Of a stretch of 36,821 nt of DNA, positions 7,976-17,045 are shown piece after piece. The position numbers and the translations under genes are program-made. Source of the stretch: JAUWMI01 sp964454265 (lineage in GTDB: Bacteria > Sumerlaeota > Sumerlaeia > MWCT01 > JAUWMI01); contig CAYVXD010000027.1 of the NCBI GenBank assembly GCA_964454265.1, positions 1 through 36,821 on the forward strand, read 5' to 3'. Every line of letters starts with the position of its first letter. Position 1 is the stretch's first letter. The notes under the pieces were generated by a model that was not told the origin of the DNA, ran no database searches, and saw only the letters and a program-made list of their open reading frames with translations.

Positions 7976-8989
7976 ATGATTATTGTTTTACGACGAGAGG
8001 CAACTGAGAAGGAACTTCAACACATCATCGATAAGATTGAAGAGGTCGGCCTGCGGGCTCACGTCTCCAGAGGCGTGGAACGAACGATTGTCGGCGCAAT
8101 TGGGGACGAGACGGTGCTGCGAACCCTTCCCCTGGAGGCGTTTCCGGGTGTCGAGTCGGTCATGCCCATCCTCAAGCCGTATAAGTTGGCTAGCCGCGAG
8201 TTGAAGCGCGAGGATACCCTCATTACCGTCAGGAACGTAACAATCGGTGCCACAAAGGTGGTGATCATTGCAGGGCCATGCTCGGTTGAGCCGGGACAAT
8301 CACTTTTCACAATTGCACGCGCTGTAAAAGAGGCCGGGGCAGCGTTGCTCCGTGGTGGCGCGTTTAAACCGCGTACTTCTCCCTACGACTTCCAGGGCCT
8401 CGGAGAGGAAGGGCTCAAAATGCTGGCACAGGCGCGTGATGAAACCGGACTGCCCGTGGTGACAGAGGTTATGGATACGCGCCTGGTGGAACTCGTGTCG
8501 CAATACGCCGATGTTCTTCAGATTGGCGCACGCAACATACAGAACTTTACTCTGCTAAAAGAGGTTGGGAAAACTGACAAGCCGGTGATGCTCAAGCGTG
8601 GCTTGTCAACCACGATCAAAGAGTTCCTGATGTCGGCGGAATACATTATGGCGCAAGGCAATAGCCAGGTCATTCTCTGCGAGCGCGGCATTCGCACTTT
8701 TGAGACCGCAACCCGCAGTACTCTGGATATCTCGGCTGTGGCAGTATTGAAAGCAGAATCACATCTGCCGGTATTCGTGGATCCCAGCCATGCCAGTGGA
8801 AACTGGAAATGGGTCGAACCGCTATCGCGTGCGGCAGTGGCCATCGGGGCGGATGGATTGTTAGTAGAGGTTCATAACGAACCGGAAAAAGCACTGTCAG
8901 ACGGCGCACAGTCGCTTCGCCTTGAAAAGTTCGAAGCTTTCATGAATACGCTGCGGCCTATTGCCCAGGCGATTAACAGGGAGATGTAA
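7976..8989 (+). CDS. aroF: 3-deoxy-7-phosphoheptulonate (DAHP) synthase, AroA-beta type
   Basis: 337 residues. A ferredoxin-like N-terminal regulatory domain (about 1-70, beginning MIIVLRREAT) precedes the TIM barrel. This is the Thermotoga-type class of DAHP synthase, in which that domain mediates Tyr/Phe feedback. Catalytic motifs are AGPCSVE (99-105), KPRTSPYDFQG (131-141), MLKRG (205-209) and DPSHASG (269-275). The expected metal ligands are C102, H272, E298 and D309. It condenses phosphoenolpyruvate with erythrose 4-phosphate, the first step of the shikimate pathway. The ribosome binding site GGGAGG is 10 nt upstream of the ATG. tyrA follows after 6 bp, consistent with one operon. Confidence 0.96.
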   Translation: MIIVLRREATEKELQHIIDKIEEVGLRAHVSRGVERTIVGAIGDETVLRTLPLEAFPGVESVMPILKPYKLASRELKREDTLITVRNVTIGATKVVIIAGPCSVEPGQSLFTIARAVKEAGAALLRGGAFKPRTSPYDFQGLGEEGLKMLAQARDETGLPVVTEVMDTRLVELVSQYADVLQIGARNIQNFTLLKEVGKTDKPVMLKRGLSTTIKEFLMSAEYIMAQGNSQVILCERGIRTFETATRSTLDISAVAVLKAESHLPVFVDPSHASGNWKWVEPLSRAAVAIGADGLLVEVHNEPEKALSDGAQSLRLEKFEAFMNTLRPIAQAINREM

Positions 8990-8995
8990 GAGAGA

Positions 8996-9865
8996 ATGAG
9001 CGACACGCTGTTTCAACGAATTGCCATCATCGGTGTGGGACTGCTTGGAGGCTCAATCGGCCTTGCAGTGAAAAGTCGCGGGATCGCCTCGAAAGTGATC
9101 GGCATCGGTCGCAATCCCGAGCGGCTGGAGTTAGCCATGCGCATGGGTGCCGTGGACGCCGTCACCACGAACCTTGAGGAGGGTTGCCGCGAAGCAGATT
9201 TGATCATCCTGGCACTTCCGGTTAAGAGCATCATTGATTTCCTGGAACCAGTAGCAAGAGCTGCAAGCCCAGGCGCCCTGGTTACAGACGTGGGCAGTAC
9301 AAAGGCGTCAATCGTGGACCATATGCAGCGCTACTCCGATAAGCAAACCGAATTTATTGGTTCACATCCCATGGCCGGCTCAGAAAAAACTGGCGTCGAA
9401 CACTCGCATGCCGACCTCTATTGCGATACGGTCTGCTACATTACCGTTATCCCTTCGACACCGGTTGAGGCAGTGCGCCGCCTCACTGAGTTCTGGCAGG
9501 CTCTTGGATCACGGACTGTGATTGTTCGCCCGGAGCGTCACGATCAACTGGTGGCTGCCTTGAGTCATCTCTCGCACTTCACCGCTGTTGCTCTCACGAA
9601 AACCGTCCAGGAAACCGCCGACGATGTGAATCTGCTTAAATCACTGGTCGGAAGCGGATTTCTCGGGACTTCCCGCATCGCTGAAGGCCACCCCGGTATG
9701 TGGAGCGATATTGCATTTGACAATCAAAAGAACCTCCGTATCTACCTGGGCAGGATTATTGACAATCTTGAAGAGATTAAGCAGCTGATCGCAAACAACG
9801 ATGTCGAATCTCTCACTCGGCTTCTGAACAGTGTACGTCAGTTCCGCCAGGAATTCAATCCTTAG
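8996..9865 (+). CDS. tyrA: Prephenate dehydrogenase
   Basis: 289 residues. The N-terminal Rossmann fold has IAIIGVGLLGGSIGLAVKSR (glycines 13, 15, 18, 19). The C-terminal helical dimerisation domain carries the catalytic region SHPMAGSEKTGVEHSHADLY and the later HLSHFTAVAL motif. It oxidises prephenate (or arogenate) to the tyrosine precursor with NAD(P)+. There is no chorismate mutase fusion and no ACT domain, so feedback regulation probably rests on the DAHP synthase. The start is 6 bp after aroF, with AAGAGAGA upstream of the ATG. It closes the pheA-hisC-aroF-tyrA block. Confidence 0.95.
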   Translation: MSDTLFQRIAIIGVGLLGGSIGLAVKSRGIASKVIGIGRNPERLELAMRMGAVDAVTTNLEEGCREADLIILALPVKSIIDFLEPVARAASPGALVTDVGSTKASIVDHMQRYSDKQTEFIGSHPMAGSEKTGVEHSHADLYCDTVCYITVIPSTPVEAVRRLTEFWQALGSRTVIVRPERHDQLVAALSHLSHFTAVALTKTVQETADDVNLLKSLVGSGFLGTSRIAEGHPGMWSDIAFDNQKNLRIYLGRIIDNLEEIKQLIANNDVESLTRLLNSVRQFRQEFNP

Positions 9866-9954
9866 CCCGGGCGCACCGGCATTCCGTTCCGCTGTATCCC
9901 TGCCCGTTGCATGGCAGATAAATCATCCGTTCATGATTCGTTGAGGAATCTGCT

Positions 9955-11499
9955 TTGATAATCGCGGCTATTGAAAGCATTTCAACGAGAAGACTCCTCC
10001 TCAGCTTTCTGATCTTTAATTTTCTCCTGCGCCTCGTGTTTCTCAATATCAATGCTGCGGAGTATACCGATGGCATCCTGCAGCTGACGATGTTTGAGAC
10101 CCCGAATACCCTGTGGCCACCGCTCTACACTCTCTGCGCCCTGCTCTTGAGCAAACTTCTGGGCTCGCTCCTTATTAGTGGAAAGGTGGTCTCCTGCCTG
10201 GCGAGCACGGCTTTGATCATACCACTTTTTTTCTTCAGCAATCGCGTTGGCGGAAGACGCTGGGCATTCTATAGCTGTCTTGTTTACTCAGTGGCGCCCA
10301 TTGCCTTGCGGTGGAGCGTGCGGGTGATGACCGATCCCCTGTTCACCCTGCTCTTCATCTGCAGCCTCTATTTTCTTTTCCTTGCTGCTGTGCGGCTTGT
10401 GCACGTTGATATATCGCTGTTTGCTGAGCAGCGAAAATTTCGGGACATTGATGTCTTCATGGGACTCTCTTGCATTTTCACGGTACTGGCAACGCTCACT
10501 CGATACCAGGGTGTCATTCTGCTTCCCTTAAATCTGGCGTGCACGATCCTTGCCATCAGGCGCTATCGGCGTTTTCCCCTGTTTTCCTCGCTCACCTATG
10601 GCCTCTGGGCACTCGTAATCGTTTGGATTGCTCTGCGTGGCTTCGGACACATTAGCCAGATCGAAGGGCGCATGGGGATGAGCATCTCGGCAACGCTGCT
10701 GAACTACCTAAATACGTTCGAGAGCTTTCTCATCTTTCTGCCCTACTTCATAACCTACCCGGTGTTTATATGCATTGTGGTCGGGCTACTTTGCTCTGAT
10801 TACAAGAAAGTAGAGACCAAGCTGGTTCTTTGTCTGCTCGCGTATGTCGGCCTCGTGGTTCTTATGATCCAGACAGTTTTCTCCTCCTTTCAGTCGCGTT
10901 ATCTCTTGCCCCTCTTGCCGCTATTGCTGATCTTTGCTGGTGGCGGGCTGGCTGCGATTCATGAAAAATTGGAGCATGCACCGAAGGCTTTCGCTGCAAT
11001 CCTTCTCGTGATCCTGGCTTACAGCTTTGTGTTTGCGCTTGGCGTGATGGTTTTGCAGCGCGGAGTGTTTGGCGATATCAGAGAGACGGGAGAATTTCTG
11101 CGGACGTTACCCGGTTCTACGTCAATTTACTCAAACGAAATGTATAAAACCAATATTACCGGAAACAAACTGGCCTTCTACTCAGGCAAGCCTATCCGCT
11201 ATGTGGGCATTACCAGACAACTTGTGCTGGATCGAGAACTTCCGTCAGGCTCGATCCTCTGTCTGCATAGCGCATATGGCGGCATGCACGTTTTTCAGCA
11301 ACTCCTGCCCCACTTGCAACGGCACTATAACCTTACCGAGCTAAAGCGCTGCTACGCCTCCATTATCCCTCTGTTGCCGGATGTTATGGAAGAACCGGTC
11401 TCTCATCAGAATCCCTTAGCATGGTTCTTTCGCTATCAGAAACAACGATTCTATACAGTGATTTACCAGATTGGAGAGCGCACACCACAAGGGAGGTAG
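9955..11499 (+). CDS. Multi-pass GT-C glycosyltransferase, ArnT/PMT-like
   Basis: 514 residues with about ten or more predicted membrane helices between residues 12 and 380, then a soluble C-terminal domain of ~130 residues. The first periplasmic loop contains an acidic residue in EYTDG (D39), the place where GT-C enzymes keep a catalytic Asp. A second loop has RVMTDPLF, also common in ArnT/PMT-like proteins. Such enzymes transfer sugars from polyprenyl-phosphate donors to lipids, glycans or proteins outside the inner membrane. The start is TTG at 9955, supported by GAGG seven nt upstream. It precedes a second GT-C-like gene, and a polyprenyl-phosphate sugar synthase-like GT2 lies 4 kb downstream. 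Acceptor unknown. Confidence 0.75.
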   Translation: MIIAAIESISTRRLLLSFLIFNFLLRLVFLNINAAEYTDGILQLTMFETPNTLWPPLYTLCALLLSKLLGSLLISGKVVSCLASTALIIPLFFFSNRVGGRRWAFYSCLVYSVAPIALRWSVRVMTDPLFTLLFICSLYFLFLAAVRLVHVDISLFAEQRKFRDIDVFMGLSCIFTVLATLTRYQGVILLPLNLACTILAIRRYRRFPLFSSLTYGLWALVIVWIALRGFGHISQIEGRMGMSISATLLNYLNTFESFLIFLPYFITYPVFICIVVGLLCSDYKKVETKLVLCLLAYVGLVVLMIQTVFSSFQSRYLLPLLPLLLIFAGGGLAAIHEKLEHAPKAFAAILLVILAYSFVFALGVMVLQRGVFGDIRETGEFLRTLPGSTSIYSNEMYKTNITGNKLAFYSGKPIRYVGITRQLVLDRELPSGSILCLHSAYGGMHVFQQLLPHLQRHYNLTELKRCYASIIPLLPDVMEEPVSHQNPLAWFFRYQKQRFYTVIYQIGERTPQGR

Positions 11500-11564
11500 G
11501 GGCGTTAAATTCAAGGCCCCTACAAAAGTATTGTAATAGAGAAGGTGGGCTCATCGCAGCAGAC

Positions 11565-13355
11565 ATGCACACGTTGAACGCAAATACAGAAATGCGCTCC
11601 GAACACCTCATTCAGAATATATACCTGCCCCTGGCAGTTTTTCTGATTGCATTTTTCCTGTACTGGCGTACTCTGGCTCCAACTATCTACTGGGGCGACG
11701 GCATTGAATTTTGCGCCACAACAAAAGTCCTTGGCGTTGCCCACCCAACCGGATATCCCTTGCTCGTTCTCCTCGGCAAGGTATTCTCGCTCATTCCCCT
11801 TGGGACGTTTGCGTATCGCCTGAACCTCATGTGCGCCGTACTTTGTGCCGTGGGGATTTTGCTATTTTATTTTCTCCTGATCAGAGTATTCACCATCTTT
11901 CCGGCGTTTTGCTTTTCTTCGTCCACCTACCGAGCAACCATTGCGAGCGCTGGAGCCCTTGGATTGGCGTTCACAAAAAGCATCTGGTTTCAAGCGATCA
12001 CTATGGAGGCTTATGCGCTGAATTTTGTATTTCTCATCAGCCTGCTTTTCGTGTTTACCTGCTATGTGCTGGAGCGCAAACCCTCGCTGCTCTACCTGCT
12101 CTTCTTTCTCTTCGGCCTTGCCATGGCCAATCATCTCCTGATCTTAACTACAATTCCAGTGCTAGTAGTTGCACTTATTATTGCTATGCGCTCGCGGCTG
12201 GCGCAAGAGGCGTCAAGCACAACAACTCCAGCGCAGCCGAACAAAAGACTTCCTCAGGCACTCGGCATGATGTCGGTGCCGCTCCTCCTGCTTCTTCTCG
12301 GCGCCAGCGCTTATCTCTATCTCCCCATTCGTGCAAAAGCCAGGCCGCCGCTAAACTGGGGAAATCCGAAAAACCTGAAGAACTTCCTCTGGGTCATCAA
12401 CGGAGGTGAATTTAAGAAATATCACCTGCTCCAGGAAGAGCCAGGCACCCCATTCACCCTGTCAACATACCGGGAATTTGTAGAGGACCAGACAATCCGT
12501 TACGCTAAGTGGATGATTAACCAATGGATAACCGTACAGGCCTATATGCGGAAGCTGAGATACGGGCTGCTTATTATCATGAGCGCGCTCATTGGCGTGG
12601 GATTCCTGTGGGGGCTGAGTGTCCATCTCCTGCTTTATCTCGTGTTCGGGTTAGTTATCGGGGCACACTTTTTGATTATTTTCACATACAATATTCCCGA
12701 CATTTCAGCTTATTTTGCCGCAACCGCTCCCCTCCTTATGCTTTTTGGGCTATCGGGCCTTGTGTTTCTACAATCCCTGGCGGAAAAAAAGATCTGGAAC
12801 CGCAAGATTAATTATCTCCATCTCTGCTACTTTCTACTACCTATCATTGCAATCCATTTCAATTTTCAGTCAGCCGACAAGTCACAGTACACACTGCCCG
12901 AAGACTATGCACGGTCTGTTATGAGTGCGCTGGCCCCGGGTGCCCTGATCCTCACCGCGGGTGACAACGACATCTACCCTCTCTGGTATTTGCAGCATGT
13001 CGAACAAGAACGCAAAGACGTTATTGTGGTAGGGAGCAATTTTATTTTCTCAGAATGGTACCGCGAATATTTTCGCCACGCTGATCTCCATGGCATCTCC
13101 CTGACCATTCGACAGCAACAGCCTACAACCGACCTGGCGTTTTTCTCCAGACTCTCGGAATGGATTATTGATCCCAACCTGCCTGATGTGCCGGTATATA
13201 GCCTCTTCATGCATCCCTATTTGGAACGCTACAGTCCGCAGCTGGTCGGTGTCTATCTCTCCTCTGCCGACTACCGTGAGGCGCGTGAAAGTTTCCTGCC
13301 TCAACCTGCGCTCTATCGGCTTGGCGCAGGCCCCAAAAATTCGGAGCCCAAGTAG
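11565..13355 (+). CDS. DUF2723 / TMEM260-like multi-pass protein, putative O-mannosyltransferase
   Basis: 596 residues from ATG 11565, with many membrane helices in the first ~440 residues and a soluble C-terminus. The first loop has YWGDGIEFCATTKVLGVAHP followed by TGYPL. This is the DUF2723 signature (usually D-S-G-E-F ... H-P-P-G-Y-P), with D45 and E48 as candidate catalytic residues. Human TMEM260 of this family is a protein O-mannosyltransferase; the bacterial members are not well characterised. The frame stays open upstream to 11421, inside the preceding gene, but the hydrophobic core begins after 11565. No strong ribosome binding site is visible, so the start is uncertain. There are no C-terminal TPR repeats, which some bacterial members carry. 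Confidence 0.78.
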   Translation: MHTLNANTEMRSEHLIQNIYLPLAVFLIAFFLYWRTLAPTIYWGDGIEFCATTKVLGVAHPTGYPLLVLLGKVFSLIPLGTFAYRLNLMCAVLCAVGILLFYFLLIRVFTIFPAFCFSSSTYRATIASAGALGLAFTKSIWFQAITMEAYALNFVFLISLLFVFTCYVLERKPSLLYLLFFLFGLAMANHLLILTTIPVLVVALIIAMRSRLAQEASSTTTPAQPNKRLPQALGMMSVPLLLLLLGASAYLYLPIRAKARPPLNWGNPKNLKNFLWVINGGEFKKYHLLQEEPGTPFTLSTYREFVEDQTIRYAKWMINQWITVQAYMRKLRYGLLIIMSALIGVGFLWGLSVHLLLYLVFGLVIGAHFLIIFTYNIPDISAYFAATAPLLMLFGLSGLVFLQSLAEKKIWNRKINYLHLCYFLLPIIAIHFNFQSADKSQYTLPEDYARSVMSALAPGALILTAGDNDIYPLWYLQHVEQERKDVIVVGSNFIFSEWYREYFRHADLHGISLTIRQQQPTTDLAFFSRLSEWIIDPNLPDVPVYSLFMHPYLERYSPQLVGVYLSSADYREARESFLPQPALYRLGAGPKNSEPK

Positions 13356-13547
13356 CCGGAACCTTCTTCGTAGGGACAGATTAATGAGATTTAAATTTTT
13401 ATTTTGGCAATGCGTCTTTACATTATATGCAAAGATTTTTGGCTCCTTGTCAGATAGGTTGGCAAAGTAATGATGGAAATAGACGATAACGAGACATTCT
13501 TGATCCTTTTGCAGATAAGGGTTCGTTCATACCAATATGTTCTTCTA

Positions 13548-13592
13548 CCCCCTCACCCTATCCCTCTCCCGCCAGGGGAGAGGGAAATAGGG
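13548..13592 (+). repeat. REP-like palindromic repeat, copy 1
   Basis: The core is CCCTCTCCC-GCCAG-GGGAGAGGG (13562-13584), a perfect 9-bp stem with a 5-nt loop. The stem is extended by CCCTAT (13556-13561) pairing with ATAGGG (13587-13592) across a 2-nt bulge. It begins with CCCCCTCACC. This looks like the short extragenic palindromic elements scattered through many bacterial genomes. It lies ~190 bp after the DUF2723-like gene and may also work as an RNA hairpin at the 3' end of that transcript. Confidence 0.7.
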
Positions 13593-13749
13593 TGCCCCCA
13601 TCAGCTGACATATAAGCTGCGGGTGAATCTCCGCGATTTTGTCTCCCATTACGCGCCTTGAGGAAAATGAACTGCGATCGGCTGAGTCTTTTCCCCTCCC
13701 CTGCCACGGAGAGCGCCAGGCACTAGATGTTCCGCTTTTAGGCTCAGTG

Positions 13750-13790
13750 TTTTCCCCTCTCCCCTGGCGGGAGAGGATGAAGGTGAGGGG
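13750..13790 (-). repeat. REP-like palindromic repeat, copy 2 (inverted)
   Basis: Read on the minus strand this is nearly the same as copy 1: CCCCCTCACC, then an 8-bp stem CCTCTCCC/GGGAGAGG (13756-13776 on the plus strand) with a GCCAG loop. The two copies face each other about 160 bp apart, a paired arrangement typical of REP/REPIN elements. A degenerate relative (CCCCTCCCCTGCCACGGAGAG) lies between them near 13694. Confidence 0.65.
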
Positions 13791-14085
13791 GATTATTTTT
13801 CCTCTGACAATGCTAACTCATTTGATAAAGAGACAAATTGCTAATTACACAAACAATTATTGAAAATCCATTAATCTGTCCCAACTATTTTTCCCTTCCC
13901 TCATTTTTTTGGGCAAGCCGGGCCTCTTTTCCGCAGCTCCACGGTCGCCTGAAGTACCAATTTAGTGCTTGCATAAGCACGAGGTGCTCCATATACTCAG
14001 CCGTACTTTTTGCATGGCATCTCGCTGAACAGCCTACGGTGTAAGGTGCGGGTCGGAAATTTTCAATCCTACCAAGAGACGTCAG

Positions 14086-15285
14086 ATGAAGTGGAAAATC
14101 TTATTATCTGACATTGCCTTTGACGAGCAAGAGCAGGAGGCCGCGGCGAAAGTAATCCGGTCTAAATGGCTGTCGCTGGGGCCGGTAACAGAGGAATTCG
14201 AGCATGCGATATGTGAAGTTCTTGGTTGCAAGTACGCTGTAGCAACCTCGAGTGGCACAGCAGCGCTTCATCTGGCTCTCCTCTCTGCTGGAGTAAAACC
14301 GGGCTGCGACGTTCTTGTGCCTGCCCTTACGTTTGTCGCCACAGTCAATGCAATTCTCTACTGCCAGGCAACACCAATCTTCTGCGACATTACTGATCTG
14401 CTGGAACCCACCATCAGCCCAGACGATGTACGCCGCAAAGTATCCACCTTGGCGGACAAGTCCGAAAAGACCGCTGCGATCATGCCGGTTCACTACGCGG
14501 GCTTTCCCTGTCGGATGGCCGCGCTTGAAGAGGCCCTTACGCCTCGAGCATCCAAAGGCCCCAGCCCGGCGGATGCAAAGATTAATCTTATTGAAGATGC
14601 GGCGCATGCCCCTGGCGCCCGCGCACCTGATGGACGTGCGCTTGGCACCATCGGCGCCGCAGGAGCTCTAAGCTTCTTCGCAAACAAGAACCTCGTAACC
14701 GGCGAAGGGGGAATGCTTGTCACCAACAACTCTGACATCGCGCAGACTGCACGCCTGCTCCGCTCACACGGCATAACTTCGGGAACCTGGGAGCGCCAGG
14801 TAAAAGGATTTTCCGACTATGACATGACAATGCTTGGCTTTAATTATCGCCCTTCAGAGCTCGCTTCTGCAATCGGACTGGTTCAGCTAAAGAAGCTTGC
14901 CGAAAACAATGCCCGGCGTAAAACCTTTTTCCTCCTTTACCAGCGTTTGCTGAGCAACATAGACGAAGTGCAAATCCCTTTTACTACCGGCTCGGATTTC
15001 GGAACGCCGGCCTATCACATCATGCCCATTCTACTCCCTGACGAATTGACGCGCAATCGGGTGAGCCTGAGGCTCCAGCAAGCTGGCATTCAGACGAGCC
15101 ACCACTATCCACTTGCCCACCAGTTTACATACTATCGGACGCAGGTACCTGGCCCACCCCAATCTCTGCCAATCTCAGAAGACTACTGCCGGCGCCAGCT
15201 GACCCTGCCACTGCATCCACTTCTGCACGAAGAGGATGTTGAGTGGATCGTGCGAGAAATCACAGAGGCCCTCAAGCAATCATGA
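14086..15285 (+). CDS. DegT/DnrJ/EryC1/StrS family sugar aminotransferase
   Basis: 399 residues, PLP-dependent. Signatures are SSGTAALHLAL (55-65, cofactor phosphate), EDAAHA (170-175, with D171 contacting the pyridine nitrogen), and the Schiff-base lysine K201 in SFFANKNLVTGEGGM. The MLGFNYRPSELASAIGLVQL segment and the final HHYPLAHQF region also match. These enzymes aminate keto-sugar nucleotides (for example UDP-4-keto sugars) for surface glycans. The conserved lysine makes an aminotransferase more likely than a dehydratase. The stop codon overlaps the start of the next glycosyltransferase by 4 bp, tying it to glycan synthesis. The precise sugar is unknown. Confidence 0.9.
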   Translation: MKWKILLSDIAFDEQEQEAAAKVIRSKWLSLGPVTEEFEHAICEVLGCKYAVATSSGTAALHLALLSAGVKPGCDVLVPALTFVATVNAILYCQATPIFCDITDLLEPTISPDDVRRKVSTLADKSEKTAAIMPVHYAGFPCRMAALEEALTPRASKGPSPADAKINLIEDAAHAPGARAPDGRALGTIGAAGALSFFANKNLVTGEGGMLVTNNSDIAQTARLLRSHGITSGTWERQVKGFSDYDMTMLGFNYRPSELASAIGLVQLKKLAENNARRKTFFLLYQRLLSNIDEVQIPFTTGSDFGTPAYHIMPILLPDELTRNRVSLRLQQAGIQTSHHYPLAHQFTYYRTQVPGPPQSLPISEDYCRRQLTLPLHPLLHEEDVEWIVREITEALKQS

Positions 15286-15962
15286 AGCTGTCCGTTATTG
15301 TGCCAGTCTATAATGAAAAACGCACCATCGAACTCCTGCTTGAAAAAGTCCGCGCTGTCCCTATTGAAAAAGAGATCATTGTTATTGACGGCAACTCTTA
15401 CGACGGCACGAAAGAGCTTCTCCGCAAGCAGGAAACTCATCCCGATATTCGCATAATCTATCAAGCGCAACGCATGGGGCGCGGAAATGCACTGAAACAA
15501 GGACTCAAAATTGCGACGGGCGACATCGTAATATTCCAGGATGCGGATCTTGAACTCGATCCCAATGACTACCCTAACCTGATTGCGCCGATTGAAGCCG
15601 GCAACGCAACTGTTGTATTTGGCTCTCGCTTCCTCCAGGGTAAACCCAACATGGGGTTCTTACAATACTGGGGTAATAAGGTGATCAACTGGATGGTAAA
15701 TCTGCTCTACGCCACGCGCCTTACTGACGTCGAAACATGCTACCAGGTCTTTAAGCGCGATGCTATTGCGGATCTCAACATCAGGAACAACGACTTTGCT
15801 TTTACGGTTGAACTCACGGTCAAGCTGATCAAAAAAGGACTGCGCATTCAGGAGATCCCCATTACTTACATCCCGCGCGGCCGGTACGAAGGGAAAAAGG
15901 TCTACTGGAAAGATGGATTTGTGTCTCTTTACACCTTGATTAAATACCGTTTCTTTCAATAA
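15282..15962 (+). CDS. GT2 glycosyltransferase, polyprenyl-phosphate mannose/glucose synthase-like
   Basis: 226 residues. A compact GT-A domain: VIVPVYNE (5-12), VIDGNSYDGT (34-43) and the metal-binding QDADLELDP (86-94, DxD at D87/D89). It ends with VYWKDGFVSLYTLIKYRF, the usual C-terminal signature of dolichol/polyprenyl-phosphate sugar synthases, without added membrane helices. It would transfer a hexose from a nucleotide sugar to undecaprenyl phosphate on the cytoplasmic side. The ATG at 15282 overlaps the preceding stop (ATGA). This is the type of enzyme that supplies donors for GT-C transferases, two of which are encoded 2-5 kb upstream. Confidence 0.87.
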   Translation: MKLSVIVPVYNEKRTIELLLEKVRAVPIEKEIIVIDGNSYDGTKELLRKQETHPDIRIIYQAQRMGRGNALKQGLKIATGDIVIFQDADLELDPNDYPNLIAPIEAGNATVVFGSRFLQGKPNMGFLQYWGNKVINWMVNLLYATRLTDVETCYQVFKRDAIADLNIRNNDFAFTVELTVKLIKKGLRIQEIPITYIPRGRYEGKKVYWKDGFVSLYTLIKYRFFQ

Positions 15963-16022
15963 AAAATCCTCTGTGGTGGCGGAAAACACCGCTAGCGATT
16001 CTATGAACCTGGAGGAGAGCAA

Positions 16023-17006
16023 GTGACGATTCTCGTTGTCGGTGGCGCAGGCTATATTGGCAGCGTTACAGTGGAGCAGCTCATCGCCGCGGGCAAAAAG
16101 GTTATAGTGCTCGACAACCTGTCGCGCGGCCACCGCCCTGCGGTCGTTCCTGAAGCACAATTTGTCCACGGCGATATGGCTGAGAAGAATCTGCTCGTGC
16201 AAGTCCTGCGTGAGTATGATTGTAGCGCAGTGATGCACTTTTCAGCGCTGAGCCTCGTTGCCGAATCAATGCAGAAGCCGTTGGATTACTATCAAAATAA
16301 TTTAAAGGACAGCATGACGCTAGTTGAGAGCATGCTGGAATGTGATGTTCAGCAGATAATTTTTTCTTCATCTGCTGCTGTTTACGGTGAGCCCGAAAGC
16401 GTGCCCATTCTGGAGACCCATCCAACCCATCCTACCAATCCATACGGCCGAACAAAACTGATCTTTGAGCAATTCCTGGAAGACTGCGACCGCGCATACG
16501 GACTTAAATACGTTTCGCTGCGCTACTTTAACGCCAGCGGCGCAACGGACCGACTGGGGGAAGATCACCACCCTGAAACTCATCTGATTCCTCTGGTCTT
16601 GCAGGTAGCTGCAGGCCAACAGCCACGCATCCAGGTCTTTGGCGACGACTACCCTACCGCCGATGGCAGCTGTATTCGCGACTACATCCACGTTCGCGAC
16701 CTTGCTGATGCTCACCTCCTGGCGCTCGACCATCTCGAACGAACAAAGCAGAGCAGCATTTACAATCTCGGTAATGGCAACGGATTCTCAGTCCTTGAGG
16801 TTATTCGCATAGCTGAGCAGGTTACAGGGAAGAAGATTTCGACAACCATTAGCTCGCGGCGCCCAGGCGACCCAGCCGTACTCGTCGCCTCTGCCAAACG
16901 GATGTCCGAGGAGCTGGGCTGGAAACCCAGCTGTCCTGCACTCCCTGAAATCATCGAAAGCGGGTGGAAGTGGTTGCTCGCACATCCCAGAGGTTATCAG
17001 GAATAG
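16023..17006 (+). CDS. galE: UDP-glucose 4-epimerase
   Basis: 327 residues, extended short-chain dehydrogenase. The NAD-binding GGAGYIGS is at 7-14, the catalytic serines lie in SSSAAVYG (115-122), and the Tyr/Lys pair is Y141 and K145 in NPYGRTK. The next segments SLRYFNASGA and GSCIRDYIHVRDLADAH are specific to the GalE group. It interconverts UDP-glucose and UDP-galactose (or the N-acetyl forms) for glycan synthesis. It starts with GTG at 16023, with CTGGAGGAGAGCAA just upstream, a strong ribosome binding site. It closes the glycan block. Confidence 0.93.
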   Translation: MTILVVGGAGYIGSVTVEQLIAAGKKVIVLDNLSRGHRPAVVPEAQFVHGDMAEKNLLVQVLREYDCSAVMHFSALSLVAESMQKPLDYYQNNLKDSMTLVESMLECDVQQIIFSSSAAVYGEPESVPILETHPTHPTNPYGRTKLIFEQFLEDCDRAYGLKYVSLRYFNASGATDRLGEDHHPETHLIPLVLQVAAGQQPRIQVFGDDYPTADGSCIRDYIHVRDLADAHLLALDHLERTKQSSIYNLGNGNGFSVLEVIRIAEQVTGKKISTTISSRRPGDPAVLVASAKRMSEELGWKPSCPALPEIIESGWKWLLAHPRGYQE

Positions 17007-17045
17007 CAGTAAAAGAAACACAACAATCTACTAGGAGGAGTTATC

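Larger units (their letters stand above)
13356..14085. other. 730-bp intergenic region with inverted REP-like repeats
   Basis: No credible protein-coding gene is visible. The region is richer in A+T than its neighbours and holds two copies of a GC-rich palindromic repeat in opposite orientation, plus a degraded third copy near 13690-13720. A 28-codon frame at 13384 and overlapping short frames lack ribosome binding sites and recognisable sequence. The segment 13800-13900 is strongly A+T-rich and could hold a promoter for the aminotransferase gene at 14086, but I could not identify convincing -35 and -10 boxes. Confidence 0.6.

Noticed and set aside
11421..11564. Upstream extension of the DUF2723-like gene
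   Set aside because: It lies inside the preceding glycosyltransferase gene in another frame. The family N-terminus with its first membrane helix begins after 11565.
13384..13470. 28-codon frame with hydrophobic start after the DUF2723-like gene
   Set aside because: Very short, no ribosome binding site, and it lies in A+T-rich spacer where such frames arise by chance.
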